Source of the DNA: Gracilibacillus salitolerans
Lineage (GTDB): Bacteria; Bacillota; Bacilli; Bacillales; Amphibacillaceae
Direction: 5' to 3'
NCBI RefSeq assembly: GCF_009650095.1
Contig: NZ_CP045915.1
Coordinates: 2,790,001 to 2,854,000, forward strand
Length of the DNA: 64,000 nt
Shown here one piece after another: positions 41,951 through 50,765 of the stretch. The position numbers and the translations under genes were made by a program. A model generated the notes under the pieces. It searched no databases. It was given only the letters and a program-made list of their open reading frames with translations, and was not told the DNA's origin. Positions within the stretch are counted from its first letter, which is position 1. Each line of letters opens with the position of its first letter.

Positions 41951-42166
41951 ATAAATAAACTGCGAAGTTACTCTCTTGTGAATTTGCTTTCTTCCATACT
42001 TTTCATAAAGAGTGTTGGAATACCGCTCCGGCAGAATACTCCGCTTTCCGTGGGCACGCTTCAACTGTCATTATACCAGAACACCATACAAGTTGCGCAA
42101 AAAATGCGAGACTCCAGTGGGAATAGGAACAGTCTGAAGCCCCTCTCTCTAAGACACACTCTTCCG
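41951..42166 (+). repeat. Repeat family A, copy A2
   Basis: Left module AAACTGCGAAG and TTTCTTCCATAC, then GAGTGTTGGAATACCGCTC, CGGCAGAATACTCCGCTTT and CCGTGGGCACGCTTCA, a diverged middle, and a closing end CACACTCTTCCGC that is partly complementary to the start of the core. The last bases overlap the 3' end of holA. Short ORFs across it are chance. Confidence 0.75.
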
Positions 42167-43186
42167 CTTTGAAATTAATCGATATAATAACAACTCAAAG
42201 GCCAGTGACTTATCCATTTTGCCGGATTTTATTTGAGCATCTGTTTCGGTTAAAAGATCCATCGCTTCTTTCAACTCTTTCACCTGGAATTTACTTTGAC
42301 GTTGAATTGAAAGCTTTGCAACATAAGGATGAATCTTTAACTGACTAACCATTTGTTGTTGTGTATAGCCTTTCTGTTTCAGTAATTTTACATGCAGCAA
42401 TGTCCTGAATTGCGATGCCACAAGTGCAATTAAAGCAATCGGATCCTCATTCATTTTTTCTAAATCTTTTGTAATATCAATTGCTTTGGCCAAATCATTC
42501 AACATGATAGCATCCATCAATTTTAATGCAGAACTGTTCACTGGACTGGATAATAATAATTCCGCATCTTCTACTCTAATTTCATTTCCTTCCCCTACAT
42601 ATAATGCAAGTTTTTCCATTTCAGAATGGATGATCATTAAATTAGTTCCAATTTCATTAATAAAATAGGTCGTCACTTCGTCAGAAATGGATACTCCATG
42701 CTCTTTCGCAATTGTACCAATCACTTCGTGCATATTCCATTCTTTTAATGGTTCACATGGAACTGTCTTTGCGACTTTTTTAAGTTGTTTGACTACTTTT
42801 TTGCGTTCATCCACCTTTTCATAAGGAGCTATCATCACCAAAATTGAATAAGGAGCAGGATTTTGTATGTAATCAATTAACACTTCTGGCATATGCTCAA
42901 TTTCCGTCTTTACTGGTTTTGCCCTTAAAAAATCTGCATTGGTAGCCATAATAATCTTTCGTTCCCCAAGAAAGGGAAACGTTTCTGCATCGGTAACTAC
43001 TTCCTGTATTGGCGTTTCCTCCAAATCATAGATAGACAAATTCGTATCCTGTTCATCCTCGTCCATGCCATTTGTAATTAAAGCCTGCTTTAACGCTTCG
43101 ATCATATAAGTTTCAGTTCCATGAAAATAATAAACAGGCGCGAATTTCCGCTTCTTCATTTCTTCAATACAAGCTAGATAACTCAT
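42149..43186 (-). CDS. holA: DNA polymerase III delta subunit
   Basis: Clamp-loader delta subunit (YqeN), 345 residues. Signatures are APVYYFHGTETYMI at the N-terminus, FPFLGERKIIMATNADFL, and the C-terminal collar helices (LHVKLLKQKGYTQQQM, HPYVAKLSIQR). ATG 43186 has GGAGATGAG upstream. The last residues (KRKSVS) are encoded by sequence that also looks like the terminal part of repeat A2. Confidence 0.95.
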   Translation of the reverse strand: MSYLACIEEMKKRKFAPVYYFHGTETYMIEALKQALITNGMDEDEQDTNLSIYDLEETPIQEVVTDAETFPFLGERKIIMATNADFLRAKPVKTEIEHMPEVLIDYIQNPAPYSILVMIAPYEKVDERKKVVKQLKKVAKTVPCEPLKEWNMHEVIGTIAKEHGVSISDEVTTYFINEIGTNLMIIHSEMEKLALYVGEGNEIRVEDAELLLSSPVNSSALKLMDAIMLNDLAKAIDITKDLEKMNEDPIALIALVASQFRTLLHVKLLKQKGYTQQQMVSQLKIHPYVAKLSIQRQSKFQVKELKEAMDLLTETDAQIKSGKMDKSLAFELLLYRLISKRKSVS

Positions 43187-43206
43187 TTACTCATCTCCAA
43201 ATATGT

Positions 43207-43235
43207 ATCTTATTTCTTAAAAAAAAATGTGTCAA
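43207..43235 (-). promoter_or_regulatory. SigA-type promoter for holA
   Basis: On the minus strand, a perfect TTGACA (43230-43235), a 17-base spacer and TAAGAT (43207-43212). The predicted start is very close to the holA start codon, giving a short leader. Confidence 0.75.
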
Positions 43236-43340
43236 TCATCATAAAAAGTTGAAAAAAAACTGAATATGTTTTATTGTATAATAAGATTTAACTGATGAAA
43301 AGAAGTCTGAATGCAAATACCTATATAATACATATTAATG

Positions 43341-43372
43341 AAAAAGAGGGAGGCATTATCATCCTTCCCTCT
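43341..43372 (-). terminator. Possible minus-strand terminator
   Basis: On the minus strand, GAGGGAAGG pairs with CCTCCCTC with one bulge around a nine-base loop, followed by TTTTTC. It could stop transcripts coming from comEC before holA. Confidence 0.5.
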
Positions 43373-43379
43373 GCAATCT

Positions 43380-43613
43380 ATATCAACGCAACTTCATTAG
43401 TCCTAGGCATCTAATCAAGCTGCGATATTTTCTTATATATAGATTGACCTGATACCCCAAAATATATAGGTGTTAACTCTTGCTAAGTAAGGGAATCCTG
43501 AGATATGGATGAAAAAATTTAAGTAATGACAACGACGAATCGTTGATATTACTTATTAATGGGAGTAGGGTAAATTCACTTCAACTCGATAATTTCTTAA
43601 GGAGGTAATAACA
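43380..43613 (+). other. Leader-like gap before yqzM
   Basis: No gene. It contains a two-part hairpin at 43521-43554 (AAGTAAT with ATTACTT outside, AACGA with TCGTT inside, CGAA loop) and a candidate -35 TTGACC at 43444-43449 without a matching -10. I could not assign it to a known riboswitch family. Confidence 0.4.
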
Positions 43614-43748
43614 ATGAATGAATTTGAAAAGGATGTTCAGTCGAAACGACACGACATTTTTGATGCTGGTTTTGGTTTTGTTTTCTCGTTTTTATTCTTT
43701 ATGATTATATTCTTTATTGGAGTTATTTTCGATGCAATTGCTTCATAA
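43614..43748 (+). CDS. yqzM: YqzM-like small membrane protein
   Basis: 44 residues: a polar start (NEFEKDVQSKRHD) followed by one hydrophobic helix (about 20-41, Phe- and Ile-rich). ATG 43614 has a strong AAGGAGG. Size, make-up and place between holA and comEC match YqzM of B. subtilis, whose function is unknown. It lies on the plus strand, opposite its neighbours. Confidence 0.85.
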   Translation: MNEFEKDVQSKRHDIFDAGFGFVFSFLFFMIIFFIGVIFDAIAS

Positions 43749-43755
43749 AAACCTC

Positions 43756-43785
43756 ACGAGGCTAATCATTTAGTCTCGTTTTTTT
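43756..43785 (+). terminator. Intrinsic terminator after yqzM
   Basis: ACGAGGCTAA and TTAGTCTCGT form a stem around TCAT, followed by a seven-base T-run. Confidence 0.85.
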
Positions 43786-43800
43786 ATATTCTACTGTATA

Positions 43801-46071
43801 TTATGGTAAATAAGGAAAAACTGTTCCTCTTTCGTCAGAGAATTTATAAATTATTGCACCAGATTGATCGGTTCTTAAAACATTTATTTTATACCTTTCC
43901 AGATTATCCAACACCTCTGTATGCGGATGACCATAACGATTATATTCACCAACCGATATCAATGCTAAATCAGCTTCTACAGCTTCTAAAAAAGTTGCAG
44001 AACTTGAAGTATCACTGCCATGATGGGCAACTTTCAACACATCTGCTTTTAATGCTGGATACGTATTAACTATTTCTATTTCTCCTTCTTCTCCTAAATC
44101 ACCTGTGAATAACCATGTATCCTTACCAAATGAACTACTAATAACAAGTGAGTTTTCATTTTTATCAGATTGATTCCGCATCGGATAATAAACTTCAAAC
44201 GTTTGCTGATTTAAATTGAACGTATCGCCTGCCTTCACATTTAAGTATTGAACTTCCGTATCTACGTTCTTATATTGTTCGATTAACGAGGTATCGAAAT
44301 AAGGACTCGTGATCAAATAATCGATCTGATAATTGGCTAAAATATATGGTAGACTACCTACGTGATCATGATCAGCATGTGACAATAAGACAGCATCAAT
44401 TTTATTAATACCCTTAGCTTTCATAAATGGATCGATTACCTGTTCAAAAGTTTCAGACGAAGTCTCGGAAAAGTCTGCTGTCATTCCCCCACCTGCATCA
44501 AACATAAAAACCCCCTTTCTGTATGGTAATTCGACAATAATTGCATCCCCTTGACCGATATCCAGCATCGTTATATACCCATGAGGATCTAAATATGGTC
44601 TGATACAAATAAATATAAGTAACATAACTATTAACGAACCAAATTGAAGCGCTTTTCGCAATTGTTTCTTTTCAAAATAATAAAGAAATAACCATAATAT
44701 AATATAAAAAGGCAGAAAAAAATAAATCGGAAATTCACCAGTCAGCCACGGAGTTTGTATAAAATGATCAATTGCTGTCAAAGCCGTGATTGCCGCTGTA
44801 TGGAGGTGTTCAAAAATGTAATCTAACATCGCTAAAACTGGAGGCATAAAGGAAGCGAGTAGTATCATTAATAAAAGCGGCAACACAACTAATGTGAAAT
44901 AAGGAATCACAATCACATTCAAGAATATAGATAATGGTTGAAATTGGTAAAAATAATAAAGCTGAATTGGTAAGATTATAAGCATACTTATGAGTGAAAT
45001 TCTAAGTACAACCCATATGTATCCTACATCATTGTTCAATAATTTTCTTGATAACACAATCCCAAACGTAACAATGAAACTAAATTGGAAGGCAATCGAA
45101 TAAATCACAAATTTATCCAATATCACCATAATGATAAAAACTATACTTAACATATCCGTTGTAGCCAGTCGAATAGGTACCTTGGAAAGTATAATTATAA
45201 CGATCGCTAACAAACTGGCTCGCCAAACCGAAGGTGCTCCTCCTGCCATTGCTGGATAGAAAAATAATAAACATACTATTAATACTTGTGCTTTTTCGAT
45301 GGTTATACGACTTACAAACAACAATAAAAAGTAGACAATTGCGAGAATTAATCCTACATGTAAACCTGAAATAGCTAGTAAATGGGTAAGATTCCAATTT
45401 TGGAATAATGTTACGACATCATCTTCTAAATGGTCCCGATCCCCAAACAGTAATGCAGCAAACCAGGCATATGTAAAAGAATTCACATTATTTTCGATAT
45501 GATCTAATATATGTTGACGTACATCATAGATCTTTTGCCAAGACGATTTTCCTTCACATTTGCTTTGATTGATTGATTCAATCACAAATTGCTTCATAAT
45601 GCCTTGTGAAGCCAAGTAATTCTTATAATCAAATTGTCCAGGGTTACGTGCAGTGGGGATATTTTGAAAGGCACCATTCAATGTACACGAAGCACCGGTG
45701 AGAAATGAAGAGAACTTTTCTGGATAATCTTTAGGCTCGATAAAGTAATACACTTGGATAAGCTCTTGATTAGAAGTTTGGAAAGCAAAGCGGAAAAATT
45801 GGTTGTTTTGTTCTACTGAGGATTGAATATTTCCTTGGATATTGGTACTTGAGTTTTCTATGGTGTCATTAGGAGTTAAGGAAGGTATATAATAATAAGA
45901 AAAAAGCCCAAAAATGATGAGAGAGGAAATAAGCAGTTTAGGAAATCGATGCAAGTAAATCAAATAACAAGTAATAAAACCTAAAATTACTACAAACCAT
46001 TTAGCACTCATATCTTTCATCACAAAACTGATAACATATAATAACACAAACCAATGTAATCGCTGATACAA
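43801..46071 (-). CDS. comEC: Competence DNA-uptake channel ComEC
   Basis: Membrane channel for uptake of transforming DNA, 756 residues. An N-terminal OB-like extracytoplasmic part (about 75-190), the competence domain of about eight helices (about 215-470; HLLAISGLHVGLI), and a C-terminal metallo-beta-lactamase-like domain with MLDIGQGDAI, LLSHADHDHVGSL and VAHHGSDTSS, which may degrade one strand. The start is TTG 46071 behind GGGAGGTGATG. It follows comEB after 32 bases. Confidence 0.94.
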   Translation of the reverse strand: MYQRLHWFVLLYVISFVMKDMSAKWFVVILGFITCYLIYLHRFPKLLISSLIIFGLFSYYYIPSLTPNDTIENSSTNIQGNIQSSVEQNNQFFRFAFQTSNQELIQVYYFIEPKDYPEKFSSFLTGASCTLNGAFQNIPTARNPGQFDYKNYLASQGIMKQFVIESINQSKCEGKSSWQKIYDVRQHILDHIENNVNSFTYAWFAALLFGDRDHLEDDVVTLFQNWNLTHLLAISGLHVGLILAIVYFLLLFVSRITIEKAQVLIVCLLFFYPAMAGGAPSVWRASLLAIVIIILSKVPIRLATTDMLSIVFIIMVILDKFVIYSIAFQFSFIVTFGIVLSRKLLNNDVGYIWVVLRISLISMLIILPIQLYYFYQFQPLSIFLNVIVIPYFTLVVLPLLLMILLASFMPPVLAMLDYIFEHLHTAAITALTAIDHFIQTPWLTGEFPIYFFLPFYIILWLFLYYFEKKQLRKALQFGSLIVMLLIFICIRPYLDPHGYITMLDIGQGDAIIVELPYRKGVFMFDAGGGMTADFSETSSETFEQVIDPFMKAKGINKIDAVLLSHADHDHVGSLPYILANYQIDYLITSPYFDTSLIEQYKNVDTEVQYLNVKAGDTFNLNQQTFEVYYPMRNQSDKNENSLVISSSFGKDTWLFTGDLGEEGEIEIVNTYPALKADVLKVAHHGSDTSSSATFLEAVEADLALISVGEYNRYGHPHTEVLDNLERYKINVLRTDQSGAIIYKFSDERGTVFPYLP

Positions 46072-46103
46072 GCAATCATCACCTCCCTCACTTAAACATA
46101 CTG

Positions 46104-46556
46104 TTATGGTTTCAATGTGATATAGTGTTGATCTAATTCCACTTTTTCAACATGGATATTAGCCTCCTGAAACAATTCCACAGCATATGGATGATTTTTA
46201 TAATCTTCTGCATAATATACCGTTTTAATCCCACTTTGAATAATTGCTTTACAACAATTCAAACAAGGAAAATGTGTGACATAAATCTCCGCATTTTCTG
46301 TAGAGGCACCAAACTTAGCACATTGTAAAAGAGCATTCATTTCTGCATGAATAGTACGTACACAATGACCTTCAATCACGTAGCACCCTTCATCAATACA
46401 ATGTACACTTCCTGAAACACTTCCATTATACCCTCCTGCGATAATACGCTTATCCCTTACAATTGTCGCTCCTACCATTAACCGCTGACAAGTGCTGCGC
46501 AAAGCTAACAAATGACTTTGAGCCATAAAATATTGATGCCACGAAATCCTTTCCAT
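46104..46556 (-). CDS. comEB: ComEB dCMP deaminase-family protein
   Basis: Zn-dependent dCMP deaminase fold, 150 residues, shorter at the C-terminus than some ComEB proteins. Zinc and catalytic motifs HAEMNAL (His and Glu) and PCLNCCKA (two Cys) are intact; additional His and Cys ligands lie in the insert CIDEGCYVIEGHCVRTIH. Converts dCMP to dUMP in characterised members; it is not required for transformation in B. subtilis, as I recall. ATG 46556 follows AAAGGGTG. Confidence 0.92.
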   Translation of the reverse strand: MERISWHQYFMAQSHLLALRSTCQRLMVGATIVRDKRIIAGGYNGSVSGSVHCIDEGCYVIEGHCVRTIHAEMNALLQCAKFGASTENAEIYVTHFPCLNCCKAIIQSGIKTVYYAEDYKNHPYAVELFQEANIHVEKVELDQHYITLKP

Positions 46557-46624
46557 TCTAAACACCCTTTCTTTTTACTCATATAATAGAAGTGTACCGA
46601 TCCAGCGGTAAAGCGTCAATAACA

Positions 46625-47212
46625 TTATGGAATTCGGACATATTCCTCCAGTTTCTCTACTGTCTTATCACCAATTCCTGACACTTTAGTTAAGTCCTCC
46701 AATTTTTCGAATCGCCCATAGGTTTCCCTGTATTCTATGATAGCATTAGCCTTTACCTCACCTATTCCTGGTATGGTTTGCATTTCTTCAATCGAAGCGA
46801 TATTCACTTTTACCTGTTGATCGTCGTTCCCTGTATCTATAACTTGTTGTTTTTCTTCAGCATTTTCACCTTTCGCTGGTACATATATTACCATTTCATC
46901 ATACACTCGTTCCGCAAGATTAATCATTTGATTATCAGCATTGCTAGAGAAACCTCCAGCTAAATGAATCACATCTTCGACCCGGTCATTTTCTGTAACT
47001 TGATATACTCCAGGATTTTTTATTTCACCTTTAATATCGATCTTATATTCTGTTGGAACTAGTTCTTCTTCCTCCAACATCTCAGAATTATTTTCCTCCA
47101 TTATCTGATCAGCTACTTCGTTTGGTTCTTCTCTGGACGGATCGATTAATAACCAGAGTAAGATTGCTGCAACCACTAAAACTAAATACCAATTTTTTAT
47201 TATCCAAGACAT
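46625..47212 (-). CDS. comEA: Competence DNA receptor ComEA
   Basis: Membrane-anchored DNA receptor for transformation, 195 residues. An N-terminal helix (about 6-22), an acidic spacer, a SLBB-type domain (IDIKGEIKNPGVYQV, VEDVIHLAGGF) and C-terminal tandem helix-hairpin-helix DNA-binding motifs (IPGIGEVKANAIIEYRE, VSGIGDKTVEKLEEY). The start is ATG 47212; an ATG three codons earlier abuts the AAAGGA ribosome-binding site too closely. No clear ComK box is visible upstream. Confidence 0.94.
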   Translation of the reverse strand: MSWIIKNWYLVLVVAAILLWLLIDPSREEPNEVADQIMEENNSEMLEEEELVPTEYKIDIKGEIKNPGVYQVTENDRVEDVIHLAGGFSSNADNQMINLAERVYDEMVIYVPAKGENAEEKQQVIDTGNDDQQVKVNIASIEEMQTIPGIGEVKANAIIEYRETYGRFEKLEDLTKVSGIGDKTVEKLEEYVRIP

Positions 47213-47289
47213 GTTTATCATTCCTTTATCATAGAATAGTAAAGTTGTTCATAGGATAGTGTTAGAAACTATCCAGGAGGCGAGATGAT

Positions 47290-48114
47290 ATGAAATGGGG
47301 TTTAATTGGAACCGGTAATATGGGAGCAGTTTTAGTAACTGCCTTTCTTGATTCGAAGGTAATTGATCAGGAAAGTCTTTATATCTCTAATCGTACAGCA
47401 GAGAAAGCATATGCAATACAGCAAAAACATCCACAGATTCATGTACAGGAGAATATATTTGAGTTAATCGAAAATGTCGATACGATTTTTTTATGCGTAA
47501 AACCAGTTGACATGATAGATGTATTAAGAGAAATTAGACCAATATTGGATGAAAAACAACTATTAGTATCGATAACAAGTGCCATGTCCGTGGAAGAAAT
47601 TGAATCATTAGTTGATTGCCAGGTGGCACGAATGGTTCCTAGTATTACAAATCATGCTCTAGCAGGTGTAACTCTATTAACGTTCGGTGAAAGAGTTGAT
47701 TCATTCAGAAAAGAATTATTTATGAAAAGATGCCAACAATTTTCAGAACCAGTGGAAATTGAGGAAAACATTATGAGAATAACATCTGATATCGTGTCTT
47801 GCGGGCCTGCCTTTTTTGCTTTTTTAGCGGAAAACTATATTCAAGATGCTACCAATCAAACAGAAATCACAACAGAACAAGCAACAAAGCTAATGGAAAA
47901 AATGTTTATTGGATTTGGAAAGTTGTTATCAGAAAATCATTTCACCTTAACAGAATTAATAGAAAAAGTTTGTGTGAAAGGTGGGATAACCGGAGTCGGT
48001 ATTGCTTCGCTTGAGGAAAATATGAATGGATTATTTAAAGAGTTAATTAACCAGACACATCATAAATTCAAAGAAGATAAAGAAATGATCACAAATAAAT
48101 TAAATAATGGATAA
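47290..48114 (+). CDS. comER: ComER, ProC-like oxidoreductase
   Basis: Pyrroline-5-carboxylate reductase-family protein of 274 residues, divergent from comEA as in B. subtilis. NAD(P)-binding motif WGLIGTGNMG at the N-terminus and a dimerising helical C-terminal domain with ITSDIVSCGPAFFAF and GGITGVGIASLEE. Whether it has reductase activity is unclear; ComER is dispensable for competence in B. subtilis. ATG 47290 is behind GGAGGCGAG, itself just after a small hairpin (GGATAGT and ACTATCC) at 47257-47277. Confidence 0.92.
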   Translation: MKWGLIGTGNMGAVLVTAFLDSKVIDQESLYISNRTAEKAYAIQQKHPQIHVQENIFELIENVDTIFLCVKPVDMIDVLREIRPILDEKQLLVSITSAMSVEEIESLVDCQVARMVPSITNHALAGVTLLTFGERVDSFRKELFMKRCQQFSEPVEIEENIMRITSDIVSCGPAFFAFLAENYIQDATNQTEITTEQATKLMEKMFIGFGKLLSENHFTLTELIEKVCVKGGITGVGIASLEENMNGLFKELINQTHHKFKEDKEMITNKLNNG

Positions 48115-48118
48115 TGGA

Positions 48119-48150
48119 CCGGGCACCGAATATTTATATTCGGTGCCCGG
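48119..48150 (+). terminator. Hairpin after comER
   Basis: Perfect 14-bp stem (CCGGGCACCGAATA and its complement) with a TTTA loop, five bases past the comER stop. No T-run follows, only AATTATT. It may serve both convergent genes. Confidence 0.65.
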
Positions 48151-48224
48151 AATTATTACCCGGGAAACCGCAAATTACGACTTCTACATTACTTTCTTAT
48201 GTCGCAAAGAGTCCATTTAAGTGA

Positions 48225-48590
48225 CTATAAGATATGTTCGGCAATAATTTTGTCTAATTTTCGGATGTCAACTTTTTTATTGAGATTTAATTTGAAATGA
48301 CCAGATCTGGTCCATAATTCAATCTCTGCGTTCAAATCTAACTTACCACCATTTTCCGTAGAATACATATCTATTGATTTAAACGGGATCGTATATATTT
48401 CCACTTTTTTACCAGTAATCCCTTGGCGATCCGCAATGATGAATCGCTTATTCGTTATCACTGCAATGTCACGAACCGTTTTATAAGCAGTGTATGCTCT
48501 TTCTCCATCAACGAGCAGTTCTCGTATGTTATCAGGTACACTTACTTCCTCATAAAATGTCCATTCCATAATATGACTTATATCTGCCAT
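48225..48590 (-). CDS. PH domain-like protein
   Basis: 121 residues, soluble, with the seven-strand rhythm of bacterial PH-like domains: AVITNKRFIIADRQG, VEIYTIPFKSIDMYSTENGG and LNAEIELWTRSGHFKLNLNK, ending in a helix (IRKLDKIIAEHIL). This matches bacterial PH-domain families in general terms; I do not name a specific orthologue. ATG 48590 has GAGGAGG and is 14 bases after the diguanylate cyclase, so they form an operon. A binding role beside the cyclase is inference. Confidence 0.75.
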   Translation of the reverse strand: MADISHIMEWTFYEEVSVPDNIRELLVDGERAYTAYKTVRDIAVITNKRFIIADRQGITGKKVEIYTIPFKSIDMYSTENGGKLDLNAEIELWTRSGHFKLNLNKKVDIRKLDKIIAEHIL

Positions 48591-48604
48591 CTAGAAATCC
48601 TCCT

Positions 48605-50152
48605 CTATGCATTAATCATTTCCACTCGGTCTCTCCCGGCTCTTTTTGCCTGGTACAATGCTTTATCTGCTTCTTTGTACATTTTTTCAAAACTAATTGG
48701 CTCATCCGTAGTAGTCAATCCAATACTGACAGTGATTTTTTCTTGTTGCTCCCCGTTTATAAAAATAGAATGTTCAGTCAGTTTTTGTTGAAAGAGATTT
48801 GCTTGTTCACCTGCGTGTTCAGCATCCTTACGTAACAAAACACCAAACTCCTCTCCACCAATCCTACCAACAATACTACAATATTTCGTGGGCATAAAAA
48901 AGTCAGTTAAAGAAATAGCAAATTCTTTTAGCACCTGATCACCAACGATATGCCCATACTGATCATTAAATTGCTTAAAATGATCGATGTCCATTAATAA
49001 AAAGGAAATAGGAAATTTCTTATTTTCCAGCATAGTATTATACTTTTCAATAAAAGAGTGACGATTACATATATTGGTCAATGAATCATAATGAGCTAAT
49101 GTATATAAACGGTTTTCTATTAATTTTTTCTCTGTTATATTCGTTAATACAACAAGCATTATATCCCGACCATAATATCCAATTGGAACAATATTAACCT
49201 GTAGATAAATGTCTTCATCGTCCAACTCTACCTTCCATTCAAAAGATGTCGATGAATGGTGATAAACCCCCTCCAAAATCCTTTTATCCGTAAATAATTG
49301 ATCCACTGTCTGTCCGATAATCAAATTCTTATGCAGATACGGCATCCATTTGTTCAACAACTTATAGCCAGCTTGATTGATTTCCAAAAGATTATACTTA
49401 GGGCCAAACAAAATAATTCCTTCATCCAGTGATTCTAAAATTTTATTACGGGACACAGGCCAGATCGAGTTAAAATCATACCGTTTCAAAATAAAAATCA
49501 GCAAGACACTCATTAACGAAAATGATAAAGCAACCTGTCCTGGAATTTTCAAAGACAAAAATGGTAAGACACATAAAGATACTAATGGAAGTAGAATAGC
49601 AACCGAGGATAAGAGGTGACTATTTCTCAGGTGTGGTGGCAAATCGTGCATATTTCTTATAAAAGTAAAAACTGTTAACAGAGTTAAAAATAGCAAATAA
49701 GCAATAAAAATAATCCCTAATGGTGTTGGTGTAATGCTGATTTCGGTTAAACCCCATACAGTATGTATTGTCACATCGGATCTCATCCAGTGGTGAATGG
49801 GATTAGTAAAAACTAAAATAACACCAATAACTGCTGGAACTCCTAAATAAATCATATACTTTAGATTCTTTTCAACATTTGGTTCAACTATTTCCCTGGC
49901 AAATCCAAAGAGAAAAACTGGACATAAAAATAATGCAATTTGCTGGATATTCCTTAACCATTGCATTGCATTAAAATCATCGATGTATAATTCTAAGGCA
50001 GTAGAGATCATAAATAAGCTTGAAAGGATTAAACTAACAGATAATAATATTCGTACAAGATTGTTGGGCTTTTTTAAAAGTACAATCGATAAAAAGAATA
50101 TAAAAAAAGCCATTATTGAAATATAGAGTGGATAAGGTTCAAACCATTGCAT
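48605..50152 (-). CDS. Seven-helix PAS-GGDEF diguanylate cyclase
   Basis: Membrane diguanylate cyclase of 515 residues. Seven hydrophobic helices (about 8-220) resemble the 7TM histidine-kinase-type sensor region; a PAS-like domain follows (about 225-335, EGIILFGPKYNLLEINQAG), then a GGDEF domain with DSLTNICNRH, LLMDIDHFKQFNDQYGH and an intact active site RIGGEEFG. The inhibitory RxxD site expected just before GGEEF is absent (the region reads TKYCSIVG). No EAL domain. It probably makes c-di-GMP in response to an unknown membrane or small-molecule signal. Confidence 0.9.
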   Translation of the reverse strand: MQWFEPYPLYISIMAFFIFFLSIVLLKKPNNLVRILLSVSLILSSLFMISTALELYIDDFNAMQWLRNIQQIALFLCPVFLFGFAREIVEPNVEKNLKYMIYLGVPAVIGVILVFTNPIHHWMRSDVTIHTVWGLTEISITPTPLGIIFIAYLLFLTLLTVFTFIRNMHDLPPHLRNSHLLSSVAILLPLVSLCVLPFLSLKIPGQVALSFSLMSVLLIFILKRYDFNSIWPVSRNKILESLDEGIILFGPKYNLLEINQAGYKLLNKWMPYLHKNLIIGQTVDQLFTDKRILEGVYHHSSTSFEWKVELDDEDIYLQVNIVPIGYYGRDIMLVVLTNITEKKLIENRLYTLAHYDSLTNICNRHSFIEKYNTMLENKKFPISFLLMDIDHFKQFNDQYGHIVGDQVLKEFAISLTDFFMPTKYCSIVGRIGGEEFGVLLRKDAEHAGEQANLFQQKLTEHSIFINGEQQEKITVSIGLTTTDEPISFEKMYKEADKALYQAKRAGRDRVEMINA

Positions 50153-50216
50153 TACGCATCCCCCGAGTAGAAATTAACCTTTTGAATTCAAACTAACATA
50201 ATATTACTATACAGAT

Positions 50217-50357
50217 AAAGTGGGACTTCCCTCAGTGGATTTTTTCCCACTGCGGATTAACGAAACTTACCAGGGTGTTATCTCACCTGATCCCCAATTT
50301 GGTATCATCAAATCGTGAAGAAGGGATTTTTGCGGATGATTTGCACCATGATAAAGC
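50217..50357 (+). repeat. Repeat family C, copy C2
   Basis: AAAGTGGGACTTCCCTCA, AGGGTGTTATCTCACCTGAT, and an end GATGATTTGCACCATGATAAA, matching C1 at 31508 block by block. It fills the gap upstream of the diguanylate cyclase; small ORFs across it are chance. Confidence 0.75.
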
Positions 50358-50482
50358 GGATATTTTTCACTATTTTGCTCTTTGCTCGTTACACTATATA
50401 CTATTCGATAAGAATCGGCTAATTCCTGCAAAATATTAATAAAATTTGATAATTTTATTTTTAATAGAAATGTAATCAAACA

Positions 50483-50521
50483 GCACCCCAATTTGATAAG
50501 ATAATCTGATGATTGGGGTGC
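50483..50521 (-). terminator. Terminator after sspH
   Basis: GCACCCCAAT and ATTGGGGTGC form a perfect 10-bp stem around a partly paired AT-rich loop. The T-run is better on the plus strand (TCTTTTTA) than on the minus strand, so it may work in both directions. Confidence 0.6.
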
Positions 50522-50527
50522 CTCTTT

Positions 50528-50710
50528 TTATTGATTCTCTTGTAATTGTTCCACTGTCACCATATATTTTTGTTCAGGATTTTCAATTGGGTGGACTGTG
50601 CAATGACCTGTACCTTGATCGACATGTTCAATATATACGTTATTACCATTGTACGTTACATTACGCATATCTGGCGAATCCAAAATTTCTTGTGCGCGCT
50701 GTGCATCCAT
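50528..50710 (-). CDS. sspH: Small acid-soluble spore protein, H type
   Basis: 60-residue H-type SASP. The N-terminus (DAQRAQEILDSPDMRNVTYNG in parts) and the NPEQKYMVTVEQL end follow the SspH pattern. Minor SASPs of this type are made in the forespore and degraded at germination by proteases such as GPR, encoded at 40340. ATG 50710 follows AAGGAGG. It sits two genes from ku and ligD. Confidence 0.88.
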   Translation of the reverse strand: MDAQRAQEILDSPDMRNVTYNGNNVYIEHVDQGTGHCTVHPIENPEQKYMVTVEQLQENQ

Positions 50711-50765
50711 TTTTCTATCCTCCTTACCTATTTATTGAGGATAGTGTTCTATAACTGACAGTAAA

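Noticed and set aside
41900..42172. Plus-strand ORF of 90 codons after rpsT
   Set aside because: It begins in the rpsT terminator region and crosses repeat A2; no ribosome-binding site.
43490..43520. TPP-riboswitch-like words (CCTGAGAT) before yqzM
   Set aside because: The other conserved TPP elements are missing, and yqzM is not a thiamine gene.
47213..47289. ComK box upstream of comEA
   Set aside because: I looked for paired AAAA-N5-TTTT sites and saw none convincing in the short comEA-comER gap.
50267..50491. Minus-strand ORF of 74 codons upstream of the diguanylate cyclase
   Set aside because: It overlaps repeat C2 and the sspH terminator and has no coding character.
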